Positions 33,785 through 42,762 of a stretch of DNA of 64,000 nt are shown here, piece after piece. The stretch comes from an uncultured Prevotellaceae bacterium (GTDB lineage: Bacteria; Bacteroidota; Bacteroidia; Bacteroidales; Bacteroidaceae). The translations under genes and the position numbers were made by a program. The number at the start of each line of letters is the position of its first letter. The first letter of the stretch is position 1. The stretch lies in NCBI GenBank assembly GCA_900315745.1, contig ONAG01000011.1, forward strand, positions 1-64,000, read 5' to 3'. The notes beneath the pieces were generated by a model. That model was given only the letters and a program-made list of their open reading frames with translations. It searched no databases and was not told the origin of the DNA.

Positions 33785-35737
33785 TTAGTTGCTTGCCGCC
33801 TCGCCAGTGATGACAAAAGCTCCATTTTCAGGTATTGTTACCGTTATCTTGCGTTTCTTTGTCTGCTTGACTTCCTTCACGCTGCCAATGAGTTGGCTGT
33901 CGTCGGTATAGCAGTTAAGTGTTGCCTTTGGTGCGAACAAAGAGAGGTCTATTGTCTTATTCTGTGGCTGTGCCTCGGCATTGATACCTACAAGATACCA
34001 TTGGGTGCCATTCCTACGTGCGAGTATGACATAACGTCCTGGATAGCCTTCTACAAATCGGGTCTCCTCCCAAGTGGTGGGTACATTTTTCATGAAATCT
34101 ACAGCCCATGCTGGTGCATCCTGCATGTTGCCAGGTGCAAGTGCGAAGTGTTGCACACTGCTTTGGAAAAGCACTGCGGTGGCCAAGGCAAACACATCAC
34201 TGGTCTTTCTCACTGTGCCAGACTTGTTGTCTGCATTATATCGTTTGTTGAGTGTTGAACCTCCGAAGTCCATGGAACCAACGGCGTTGCGTATGAAAGG
34301 ATGGGTGGCGGCATTGCGTGCCTCTGCATCGCACGCCCCTTGTCCGAAGTGCAGGTTCTCGCTTGCCAACACTGCTTCCGACGCCACATAGTTGGGGTAC
34401 ATTCTCTCCCACCCTCTCGGCAGGGTGCATCCATGGAAAATCACTTGCAGACCGAAATCGTTGGCATCGGTGAGGATGTCTTCATAAAGTTGCATCATCT
34501 GCTGTTTGTCGCCACCGAAGAAATCTACCTTTATGCCGAGGATGCCATTATCCTGCATCCATCGCATCTCCTTCCTTCGTGCCCCAGCCTTATCCATTTT
34601 GCCAATTGGTGTCTGAGGTGCATCATTCCACGAACCGTTGGAGTTGTACCACAAGAAAAGTCCCACTCCACGCTGCCTGCCATACTTGGCGAGTTCTGCC
34701 ATCCGCTCATATCCTATCTGCCTGTCCCACCATGCATCAACGAGAACCGAGCGGTAGCCCATGGCTGCAGAAAAGTCGATGTATCGTTTCTGCTCGTCGA
34801 AATTGCAGCTGCCATCCATACCAATAATCCACGACCAAGAGCCTTTGCCATAGGTGTAGTCCTTGGATGGCTCATACTTGGGGCTTGTCAGGTCGGTGGC
34901 GACGGTGGTTTCCACTATAGGTGCGAGAGTACGCCCCAATGTGATGGTTCGCCAAGGGGTTTCGGAAGGAAGGTAAACGGCAGGCGTAGTGCTACCCACA
35001 CCATTCATTTCTCCTTTTTGTGGGAATCCTATACGGTAGTGGTTGCCCTGTTCGTTGAGCAGTCTGCATCCCACATAGTTGCCATCGGTACCAGTCTCGC
35101 TTATGAGCAACCATCCCTTGTCGGCGTTTTTGAAAAGACATGGGAAGCTGTAGCCTTCGCCCCACCCGTTTTTGCCCATTTCTCCGTCGAGGGTGTATGA
35201 TGTTTCGTAGCTGGGTGACGTCCTTGCGAATCCTCCCATAGGTTTGGACTGTGGACAAAGGAATGTGGTCGTGCCTTGTGGGAGCACAAAGCCGCTGACT
35301 TCCTCTTCCACCACTGCGACGCGAGTGTCACGCTTGGGAAATAGGCGATAGCGGAAGGCCACGTCACGGTCGCTAACCCTAAATATTACATCCATCACAT
35401 GCTGTCCGTCCTTTTCAAACTGGCATACAGCTTCTGTAGCCTTGTAGTTGACATGGCTTTGCTTGATGGTTTTCAAGACATACTCATCTGTCACCGTCTT
35501 CACTTCACAATCTTTCATGGCAAGACCTTGCCTAAGGTCCATAACGTTTGTCTTCAGACCAAGGGGCGAACTTTCGAGAAAGGGGATGCCTTCCAAATTT
35601 ACCTGATAAGATGGCTTTCCACCTTCATCACTCACCACGACGCATATTTTTCCGTCAGGACTGTTGATTTGTTTTTCCATCGCATAGGATGTTGCTGCCA
35701 TCAGAAAGAGGACGGCGCTCATAAGTATTTTTTTCAT
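33785..35737 (-). CDS. GH97-family glycosidase, exported
   Basis: The 650-residue protein has the GH97 order: signal peptide (1-19), N-terminal beta-sandwich (about 25-285), TIM-barrel (about 290-560) and C-terminal beta domain. SWIIGMDGSCNFDEQKRYID and GIKVDFFGGDKQQM are conserved. The family splits into inverting alpha-glucosidases (SusB) and retaining alpha-galactosidases; Asp405 in KVDFFGGD may be the retaining-type nucleophile, which would favour alpha-galactosidase or a related pectin sugar (inference, not certain). Third gene of the rhaM operon, 133 bases after the esterase. Confidence 0.9.
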   Translation of the reverse strand: MKKILMSAVLFLMAATSYAMEKQINSPDGKICVVVSDEGGKPSYQVNLEGIPFLESSPLGLKTNVMDLRQGLAMKDCEVKTVTDEYVLKTIKQSHVNYKATEAVCQFEKDGQHVMDVIFRVSDRDVAFRYRLFPKRDTRVAVVEEEVSGFVLPQGTTTFLCPQSKPMGGFARTSPSYETSYTLDGEMGKNGWGEGYSFPCLFKNADKGWLLISETGTDGNYVGCRLLNEQGNHYRIGFPQKGEMNGVGSTTPAVYLPSETPWRTITLGRTLAPIVETTVATDLTSPKYEPSKDYTYGKGSWSWIIGMDGSCNFDEQKRYIDFSAAMGYRSVLVDAWWDRQIGYERMAELAKYGRQRGVGLFLWYNSNGSWNDAPQTPIGKMDKAGARRKEMRWMQDNGILGIKVDFFGGDKQQMMQLYEDILTDANDFGLQVIFHGCTLPRGWERMYPNYVASEAVLASENLHFGQGACDAEARNAATHPFIRNAVGSMDFGGSTLNKRYNADNKSGTVRKTSDVFALATAVLFQSSVQHFALAPGNMQDAPAWAVDFMKNVPTTWEETRFVEGYPGRYVILARRNGTQWYLVGINAEAQPQNKTIDLSLFAPKATLNCYTDDSQLIGSVKEVKQTKKRKITVTIPENGAFVITGEAASN

Positions 35738-35870
35738 GAATGGGTAAGATTATGTCAATTTTGTTTATTGCCTACAAACTTGCCTACAAAATTAATGAAA
35801 AAAGACTTACAAGGGATACACTACTGTTGCACATCCTTTCAAAAAAGTAACATAAAATAAAAAGTATAAA

Positions 35871-37064
35871 TCAGTTGCCGTCGGGTTTCTTGGAATCCAT
35901 GCTTTTGGCGTCATACCATTTGAAATCGGCATGTGCATCAGGGTGAGCCGGGTCGAAACCTGTCCAATCGGGGCGCAGACCTTTCAAAAATGGGAGTTTT
36001 AGCTCTTGCAAGCCCTTTACCACCATCTTGGCAACCTCGTAGGCACCATAGGTGTTGAAATGGGTGTTGTCTGCCAATGGCTTGTCCTGTCCTGGATAGG
36101 TGTTTGCTGGATAATGCACCAATGCCTTTTTGCTGTCTTCATACCCTAATGTCTCGAAGAACGTGCGTGTCATGCCGTTGAGGTCTATCACAGGCACATT
36201 CTCCCGCTCTGCCACCGATAGCATGGCTGCTGGGAAATCTCCATGTGTATCCTTGATATGTTTGTTGTCATCTTGCCAGAAACGTCTTTGTGTGGGTGTG
36301 CAGAAGATGATGTTGCCACCTGCCTGTCGCACCTTGTCAACAAATATTTTCAAGTTATATACATAGTGGTACCAGGCACCGTCTCCTGGCCGTTTCTCCT
36401 TTTCGTCGTTATGTCCGAACTCGCACACCACATAGTCACCGGGTCGCATCATGGTGAGAATCTTCTCCAAACGGTTGCCTCCAATAAAAGTACGTGCCGT
36501 CAATCCACTCTCTGCATGGTTGGAAATGGCGACAGAGGAATCAAACCAGCGCGTAATCATCTGACCCCAACTGGCCCAAGGCTCGCTTTCCTGATCCACC
36601 ACTGTGGAGTTTCCACAAAGGAAAATTGTCGTGGCGGAGGTGTCGCGCTCTATCTGAATACGACTTACTGCGGGTGCGGCTCCATTGATTTCAATTGTCA
36701 GACTATCATCCCAATTGAGATATGCCTTCTCTCTGTCTTTCAATTTCACTATCTCCTCACGTTGTCCTTTGTCGGTGACGACAACGTATCGTGGCGAACG
36801 TTTGTTCACGATGAACGAATAGTCGGTCATTTGCCCTCGCTTGGTGACGGCATTCTCCACCATAAGACGTCTGGACTCGGCACGCAACACCGTTTCTGCC
36901 TTTCGCTTCTTGCTTCCCACGGTAACGGTCACTTTGTAGTTTCCGTCGGGCACCTTCACGGAGAAGTATTGCGGACTATTGATGTTCACGTCATAGGTTC
37001 CTGTCTGTGCGTTGGCTGTCATGGCCGCAAGGCACAAAAATGAAAGCAATGATAATATTCTCAT
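35871..37064 (-). CDS. Rhamnogalacturonan acetylesterase-like SGNH hydrolase
   Basis: After the signal peptide (1-19) comes a beta-sandwich (about 24-125) and an SGNH esterase domain (about 145-385). Catalytic marks: Ser in CGNSTV (about 151-156), the block II/III region SGLTARTF and VVCEFGHND, and Asp/His in DNTHF near the end. Family members remove acetyl groups from galacturonic acid in rhamnogalacturonan I. It overlaps nearly with rhaM (five bases apart), forming one transcript. Confidence 0.88.
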   Translation of the reverse strand: MRILSLLSFLCLAAMTANAQTGTYDVNINSPQYFSVKVPDGNYKVTVTVGSKKRKAETVLRAESRRLMVENAVTKRGQMTDYSFIVNKRSPRYVVVTDKGQREEIVKLKDREKAYLNWDDSLTIEINGAAPAVSRIQIERDTSATTIFLCGNSTVVDQESEPWASWGQMITRWFDSSVAISNHAESGLTARTFIGGNRLEKILTMMRPGDYVVCEFGHNDEKEKRPGDGAWYHYVYNLKIFVDKVRQAGGNIIFCTPTQRRFWQDDNKHIKDTHGDFPAAMLSVAERENVPVIDLNGMTRTFFETLGYEDSKKALVHYPANTYPGQDKPLADNTHFNTYGAYEVAKMVVKGLQELKLPFLKGLRPDWTGFDPAHPDAHADFKWYDAKSMDSKKPDGN

Positions 37065-37069
37065 GTTGC

Positions 37070-37387
37070 TCAGTCTAAGTGGAAAACTTCTTCTATTGGA
37101 ATGGTCACGGGTGAGTTGTCAGGATTCACCTCCATGATGTCTGCCATCATGTCCCACCATTTCTGAGTTATTTCATCCACATTTGATGTGTCTTGGCTGT
37201 TGGTGTCGCTCATGCACTCTTGGTATCCGAAGAGGATGTTTGTCTCTTTGTCCCAATAGATGCTGTAGTTGCATACTCCTGCATCCTTTATCATTTTCAC
37301 CAATTCAGGCCAGATGGCTGCATGTCGCTTGGCGTATTCCTTTTCGCATCCTGCCTTGAGGAACATCTTGAAAGCATATCTTTTCAT
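37070..37387 (-). CDS. rhaM: L-rhamnose mutarotase
   Basis: A 105-residue cytoplasmic protein with the RhaM pattern: MKRYAFKMFLKAGCEKEYAK, catalytic Tyr18 and His22 (as in E. coli YiiL/RhaM), NYSIYWDKETNILFGY and KWWDMMADIMEVNPDNSP. It interconverts alpha and beta L-rhamnopyranose, helping use of rhamnose released from pectin. As first gene of an operon of exported glycosidases and an esterase, it is the only intracellular member. No rhaA, rhaB or rhaD lies within the window. Confidence 0.95.
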   Translation of the reverse strand: MKRYAFKMFLKAGCEKEYAKRHAAIWPELVKMIKDAGVCNYSIYWDKETNILFGYQECMSDTNSQDTSNVDEITQKWWDMMADIMEVNPDNSPVTIPIEEVFHLD

Positions 37388-37774
37388 TGATATTCAAGTT
37401 TTGATGGGTTAGTATTGTAGGTTTTATCTTTTTCTTATATTCTCATTGTTCTTGGCTTTCCATCACAGCATGCTTTTCTCTACCACATGATGGTGCGTAG
37501 CAGTCAGAGTTATCATATTAGTCAGAGCACTCCGAGCTCACGAGTGCTCTATTAGGCTACAAATTTAGATATTTTTTCCGATTATCATGCCTATTGGATT
37601 GTTTTTTTGTTTTCTCCCCTTCTTCTACATAGGCTTGGGCTCTGCCTCAACTCCACTGGATAATGCATGCCAACAGGAAAAGATGGGCGGCACCTCGGGA
37701 ATGAAAGCAAAAACTTTGTGTTTTGCTTTGCATTCCGCTCGGCTTGCACTATCTTTGCAGCAAAAATTGAGAGA
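37388..37774. promoter_or_regulatory. 387-bp divergent control region between rhaM operon and metG
   Basis: For the minus strand, a -7 box TAAATTTG (37567-37560) without a -33 element predicts a leader of about 165 bases. At the start of this leader lies a 9-bp inverted repeat AGAGCACTC/GAGTGCTCT (37524-37532 and 37542-37550) that may be an operator or hairpin. For the plus strand the metG promoter lies at 37727-37757. No gene is apparent between. Confidence 0.5.
37707..37758 (+). promoter_or_regulatory. metG promoter, copy 1 of a 52-bp promoter-bearing repeat
   Basis: TTTG (37727-37730), 19 bases, TATCTTTG (37750-37757). The whole 52-bp unit matches the unit at 48357-48408 upstream of sufB at 46 of 52 positions without a gap, spacer included. 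Confidence 0.8.
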
Positions 37775-39838
37775 ATGCAAAATAAAAACTTCAAAAGAAC
37801 AACAGTGACTGCCGCCCTGCCTTATGCCAATGGCGGCGTTCATATTGGTCATCTGGCGGGCGTTTACGTTCCGGCGGACATTTACGTAAGATACCTGCGA
37901 CTGAAGAAACAAGAAGTAGTGTTCATCGGTGGAAGCGACGAGCATGGAGTACCCATCACTCTGCGAGCACGCAAGGAAGGCATCACACCACAGGATGTGG
38001 TGGACAGATACCACAAGATGATAAAGGACTCTTTCGAGAAATTCGGCATATCATTCGACATATATTCACGCACCACATCTGAGACACACCATAAGTTTGC
38101 TGCTGAGTTTTTCCGCAAACTTTACGATGACGGAAAACTCGTGGAAAAAACCAGCAAGCAATATTATGATGAAGAGGTGCAGGCTTTCCTTACCGACCGC
38201 GACATCGTGGGCGAATGTCCCTATTGCCACAAAGAAGCTTATGGCAACCAATGTGAGAATGGATGCGGACGTGACCTCTCGCCAGAAGAACTCATCAACC
38301 CGAGAAGCAAGCGCAGTAGCAGCACACCTGTGCTCCGCGATACAAAGAACTGGTACTTGCCACTCAATGAATATCAGGAATGGCTGAAAAAATGGATTCT
38401 CGAAGAGCACAAGGAATGGCGGCCAAATGTTTACGGTCAGTGCAAGTCATGGCTCGACATGGACTTGCAACCTCGCGCAATGACACGCGACTTGGACTGG
38501 GGCATCCCTGTGCCTGTTGATGGTGCCGAAGGCAAGGTGCTCTACGTTTGGTTTGACGCGCCTATCGGCTATATCTCCAATACCAAGGAACTATGCGAGA
38601 GCGACCCTGAACGATGGGGCTCATGGCAGAAATGGTGGCAAGACGAGGACACACGCCTGGTGCATTTCATCGGAAAAGACAACATAGTGTTCCACTGCAT
38701 CATCTTCCCCGTGATGATGAGGGCACATGGGAAATATATCATGCCCGACAACGTGCCTGCTAATGAGTTCCTCAATCTGGAAGACGACAAGATTTCAACA
38801 TCGAAGAACTGGGCTGTATGGCTGCACGAATATCTGGAAGACCTGCCAGGTAAACAAGATGTGTTGCGCTATGTGCTTACTGCCAACGCACCTGAGACCA
38901 AGGACAACAACTTCACGTGGAAGGATTTCCAAGACCGCAACAACAATGAATTGGTGGCAATATACGGAAACTTCGTAAACCGTGCCTTGCAACTGACAAA
39001 GAAATATTGGGGCGGCGTGGTGCCTGAATGTGGCGAACTGACAGACGTGGACCGCCAAGCGCTTGACGAGTTCAAGAACGTGAAAGCAAGTGTGGAGGAA
39101 CTGCTTGATGCCTTCCAATTCCGCGAGGCTCAAAAGGAGGCCATGAAATTGGCACGCATCGGCAACCGCTACATCACGGAATGCGAACCCTGGAAAGTGT
39201 GGAAAACAGACCCCAAGCGCGTGGAGACAATACTCTACATCTCGTTGCAATTGGTGGCAAACCTTGCCATTGCCTTCGAACCCTTCCTGCCTTTCAGCAG
39301 CAAGAAGTTGAGAGATATGATTGCCGTGGACCACTTCGACTGGGAGCAGCTTGGAAGCACCGACATCCTAAAGCCTGGACATCAATTGGCAGAACCTGCC
39401 CTGCTCTTCGAGAAGATAGAAGACAGCGTTATCGAGACACAGCTGAAGAAACTGGAAGATACGAAGAAGGCTAACGAGGCCGCTGAATACAAGGCCAAGG
39501 AAATAAAGCCCACTATCGACTTCGCTGATTTCGAAAAACTTGACATCCGTGTGGGTCATGTGAAAAACTGCGAGAAGGTGAAGAAAGCCAACAAACTTCT
39601 GAAATTTACTCTTGATGACGGCAGCGGCCAAGACCGCATCATCCTTTCTGGCATAGCAAAGCATTACCAACCAGAGGAACTGATAGGACGTGACGTGCTT
39701 TTCATTGCCAACCTTGCACCACGCATGCTGATGGGCATAGAAAGTCAAGGAATGATTCTGTCTGCCGAGAACTACGATGGTGCTCTGAGTGTCACCACCA
39801 TACTAAAAGAGGTGAAGCCCGGCAGTCAAGTTTGCTGA
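37775..39838 (+). CDS. metG: Methionyl-tRNA synthetase
   Basis: A 687-residue class I synthetase that charges initiator and elongator tRNA-Met. HIGH is at 23-26, the zinc knuckle uses Cys148, Cys151, Cys160 and Cys164, and the second signature is KISTS (339-343). A C-terminal tRNA-binding (EMAP/Trbp111-like) domain occupies about 585-687 ([20 protein letters not shown]). I start at the ATG at 37775, since the in-frame extension upstream contains the promoter. A strong terminator follows. Confidence 0.97.
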   Translation: MQNKNFKRTTVTAALPYANGGVHIGHLAGVYVPADIYVRYLRLKKQEVVFIGGSDEHGVPITLRARKEGITPQDVVDRYHKMIKDSFEKFGISFDIYSRTTSETHHKFAAEFFRKLYDDGKLVEKTSKQYYDEEVQAFLTDRDIVGECPYCHKEAYGNQCENGCGRDLSPEELINPRSKRSSSTPVLRDTKNWYLPLNEYQEWLKKWILEEHKEWRPNVYGQCKSWLDMDLQPRAMTRDLDWGIPVPVDGAEGKVLYVWFDAPIGYISNTKELCESDPERWGSWQKWWQDEDTRLVHFIGKDNIVFHCIIFPVMMRAHGKYIMPDNVPANEFLNLEDDKISTSKNWAVWLHEYLEDLPGKQDVLRYVLTANAPETKDNNFTWKDFQDRNNNELVAIYGNFVNRALQLTKKYWGGVVPECGELTDVDRQALDEFKNVKASVEELLDAFQFREAQKEAMKLARIGNRYITECEPWKVWKTDPKRVETILYISLQLVANLAIAFEPFLPFSSKKLRDMIAVDHFDWEQLGSTDILKPGHQLAEPALLFEKIEDSVIETQLKKLEDTKKANEAAEYKAKEIKPTIDFADFEKLDIRVGHVKNCEKVKKANKLLKFTLDDGSGQDRIILSGIAKHYQPEELIGRDVLFIANLAPRMLMGIESQGMILSAENYDGALSVTTILKEVKPGSQVC

Positions 39839-39860
39839 CCCTAAAGTCTCCTTAGAAACC

Positions 39861-39906
39861 TTAAAGACCTTAAAGACTCCAAAGTCCTTAAGGTCTTTAA
39901 TTTTTT
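39861..39906 (+). terminator. Terminator of metG
   Basis: Arms TTAAAGACCTTAAAGAC (39861-39877) and GTCCTTAAGGTCTTTAA (39884-39900), loop TCCAAA, then six T. It belongs to the CCTTAAAGAC terminator group. Confidence 0.9.
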
Positions 39907-42424
39907 AATCATCACCCATGCCGCCACCGAAGGAGTTGTTTTGCATGTCGTTATCATCCTGGCCATTGGGGGAGTCGTCGTCACGATCACGATCCTGCTT
40001 CTTCTGCTTCATGTTTCCAAAATTCCACGTGACGGTGAAGTTAAACGTACGACTTTGACGCCGATTGCGTTGATAACGTGTAAAGGTGTCGCTACTGGTG
40101 AAATTCTCAAACTTGCGTGAATTGAGCAAGTCGCGACAATTCATTGAGACTGTCAGCATCTTGTTGAAGAAATTCTTTCTAACACCCAAGTTCAAACCGT
40201 AGTTCGCCTTGCGGTGTCCCTGTGAGATGACCTGACGGGAACGGTAGTTGAATGTGGTCTGCACGGAGATGTCGTAAGGCAAGCGAACACTCGCCTGCAT
40301 CCTTGCATTCCATGTGAAGTTGTGATTACCCTCACCAGAAATCGTCTGGTTGTCGATATTATATGTAAACCCATCCAACTTGTAATAATAGAAATTGGCT
40401 GTAGTGGATAGGTCAAGGATTTTAAAGAGTTTGTTCTTCGCTGTCAATTCCAGACCACTGCTCATGCTCTTTGCCACATTCTCGGTAGTAGAATACATCA
40501 GACCGTCGGAACTGTTCTGCCAATTGATGCGCTGCATCACATCTGTAGTAGGTCTGTAATATGCACTGACCAAAAGCGAGTGCTGCGACCAAGTACGCAG
40601 GTAGTTGAGCGAAAAGGAATTGGAATACTCTGGCGTGAGCAGCGGGTTGCCGAACGACACGGTGGAGGCATCACTGGTGTTGCGGAAGGAGTTGAGTTGT
40701 CCTCCCCAAGGCCTTCTCAGCCTTCGTGTGTAGTTGAGTTGCAATTGGTCGTTTTCTGTCATCTGATAAGAGAGGAACAGGCTTGGGAAAAGTTGGAAAT
40801 AGTCCTTCTTGAATGGTTTGTCACGCTTCGACGCATCATGCTCCTGTTCCCAAGAATAGCTCTCAGTGTTTACCTTCCAATATTCGCCACGCAGACCTGC
40901 CATGATGCCCACTTTGCCCAGCATGTAGTTGAGGGTGGCATACAAGGCATGCACGTCCATGTCGTAGATGAAGCGGTTGAAATATTTCTTGTCCTCCTTC
41001 AGGTTCGTGCCTTCCCATGTGAGGCTGTCAGCGAAGCTCTCTTGTGGGGTGTTCTCGTGCGACAACCTTGCATTATACCCTGCTTGCAGTTTCAACTTCT
41101 CCGTGATGGGATTCTCGTAGTCGAGCCTTATCTCCCAGTTGCGGTTGTTCATGTCAAGCGGACGCGAGAGATAGTCATATTTGGAGGGTGTCACTCCATC
41201 ATAATATGTGGTGGAGTCCTGATAGACGTTCTCATTGTCGCCACCCCACTTGTTCTTCTCCACAATAAAATCGATAAAATGGCGGTCGTTGCCGAAATTG
41301 TGGTGATAGTTGAATTCAAGGTTGCGCATGTCCATGCTGCCATTTGAATGGGTGCGACGCAACATCATATAGGTGTCATTCTCAGCTCCTATGGTGCCAT
41401 AATGGTAAGGCGTGAGATTCCAATTCTTATTTTTACCGTGCATCATCATGCCAGAAAGCGAAAAGTCATCGTTTTTTGTGGCATGCCAAGTGATGCCTGC
41501 ACGCAAAAAAAGGTTGTTGCCCATATTGGATGACGTACCCGAATAATTTTGGTATTTCCGTGTAGTGAGATATTCCTGTCTGCTGACGCTCTCACCCTCA
41601 CCTTCCCTGTGCCTATAGCCCACACTGGCGTAAGCATCTAACAACGAACTGTTGTAGTTGATGTTGAAACTGGTGTTTGCACCACCCATGGTGTTGGCAC
41701 CCACCTGTACCGAACCATAATAACCTGCTCTTCGGTCTTTCTTTAGCACGATGTTGATGATGCCTGCACTTCCCTCGGCAGAAAACTTTGCCGACGGGTT
41801 GTCGATGACCTCTATGCGCTCTATGCTCTCTGCCGGCAACTGTTGCAGTATTTCCGCACGGTTGTCAGAGGTAAGTCCGCTTGCCTTGCCATTAATCCAC
41901 ACCTCCACGCTGGTGTTTCCTCTCAACGAGACGTTGCCGTCATTGTCCACCTCTACCGATGGTATGTTCTCAAGCACATCGCTGGCTGAGCCTCCGGCAT
42001 TGGCAATGTCTTGCGTCACGTCGAACGACTTGCGGTCCACCTCCAACTTCATAACGGCTCTCTGTCCAGTGACAGTAACTTCCTTCAACTGCTTGGCATC
42101 TTCAGAAAGATAAAGTGCGCTGAACTGATGTGTGGGCTTCGAGGCATTAAGGGTGAATTGGCGCTTGATGCTCTTAAAACCAACAAACGACACTTGCAAG
42201 TCGTAAGAACCATATCCCAAGTCGTCGATGGCGAAATGACCATTCTCGTCGGTGATGGCGCCTTTCAGCATCTTGGTATCACCTGCCTTGGTCACCACCA
42301 CATTTACAAAACCCAATGGCTCGTCGTTGTTCTTGTCAAGTACTTTTCCTTTTACCACTCCCTGCGCAAAACCACAGGCTGCCTGAATAATCAATAAAGT
42401 GAATATAAATAAACGATATTTCAT
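39905..42424 (-). CDS. TonB-dependent receptor, outer-membrane beta-barrel family
   Basis: Signal peptide 1-20 (ACGFAQ), carboxypeptidase-regulatory-like domain (about 22-105), TonB plug (about 115-225: KQLKEVTVTGQ at the TonB-interacting end) and a barrel ending NFTVTWNFGNMK. A hydrophilic tail rich in Asp/Arg/Asn follows (KQDRDRDDDSPNGQDDND), longer than usual. This receptor type acts without SusD partners and imports unknown ligands such as metal chelates or peptides. It is divergent from the SusC-like gene and ends against metG. Confidence 0.92.
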   Translation of the reverse strand: MKYRLFIFTLLIIQAACGFAQGVVKGKVLDKNNDEPLGFVNVVVTKAGDTKMLKGAITDENGHFAIDDLGYGSYDLQVSFVGFKSIKRQFTLNASKPTHQFSALYLSEDAKQLKEVTVTGQRAVMKLEVDRKSFDVTQDIANAGGSASDVLENIPSVEVDNDGNVSLRGNTSVEVWINGKASGLTSDNRAEILQQLPAESIERIEVIDNPSAKFSAEGSAGIINIVLKKDRRAGYYGSVQVGANTMGGANTSFNINYNSSLLDAYASVGYRHREGEGESVSRQEYLTTRKYQNYSGTSSNMGNNLFLRAGITWHATKNDDFSLSGMMMHGKNKNWNLTPYHYGTIGAENDTYMMLRRTHSNGSMDMRNLEFNYHHNFGNDRHFIDFIVEKNKWGGDNENVYQDSTTYYDGVTPSKYDYLSRPLDMNNRNWEIRLDYENPITEKLKLQAGYNARLSHENTPQESFADSLTWEGTNLKEDKKYFNRFIYDMDVHALYATLNYMLGKVGIMAGLRGEYWKVNTESYSWEQEHDASKRDKPFKKDYFQLFPSLFLSYQMTENDQLQLNYTRRLRRPWGGQLNSFRNTSDASTVSFGNPLLTPEYSNSFSLNYLRTWSQHSLLVSAYYRPTTDVMQRINWQNSSDGLMYSTTENVAKSMSSGLELTAKNKLFKILDLSTTANFYYYKLDGFTYNIDNQTISGEGNHNFTWNARMQASVRLPYDISVQTTFNYRSRQVISQGHRKANYGLNLGVRKNFFNKMLTVSMNCRDLLNSRKFENFTSSDTFTRYQRNRRQSRTFNFTVTWNFGNMKQKKQDRDRDDDSPNGQDDNDMQNNSFGGGMGDD

Positions 42425-42762
42425 GATTCTATTTGACTCTTTTTAGAGCCAAAAGTTTAAGCATTGTCTAAAAAACACAACTATTTTTAATGGTTTGACC
42501 TTATTTTTATATTGTTTACCCAAAGTCTTCTCTTGTTGAAAAACAAAATTTTTGGTCAACAGAAAGGATTTCCTTTTGTTGTTTTGAAGCTTTTATGCTA
42601 CAAATAAAAAGCTTTGAATACCAATTTGAGGTTAATAAGTTGGAATGAAATGATAAAAAATGTAAAGCACTTGTTCAATTCATTGAAAATACCGACATTT
42701 GCACGCCAAAACATAGAACCAAGTTTTTTGGGTAAAAAGATTTATCAAGTAATAATAAAAGG
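42425..42762. other. AT-rich divergent intergenic region of 338 bp
   Basis: It lies between two receptor genes and should hold both promoters, yet no good -7 box is visible on either strand. An interrupted inverted repeat AAGCTTTTAT / ATAAAAAGCTT (42587-42614) is the only structure seen. Regulation by an activator is possible. Confidence 0.4.

Noticed and set aside
37667..37774. In-frame extension of metG upstream of 37775
   Set aside because: It contains the promoter, and the translated stretch has no similarity to MetRS; a related false extension exists before sufB.
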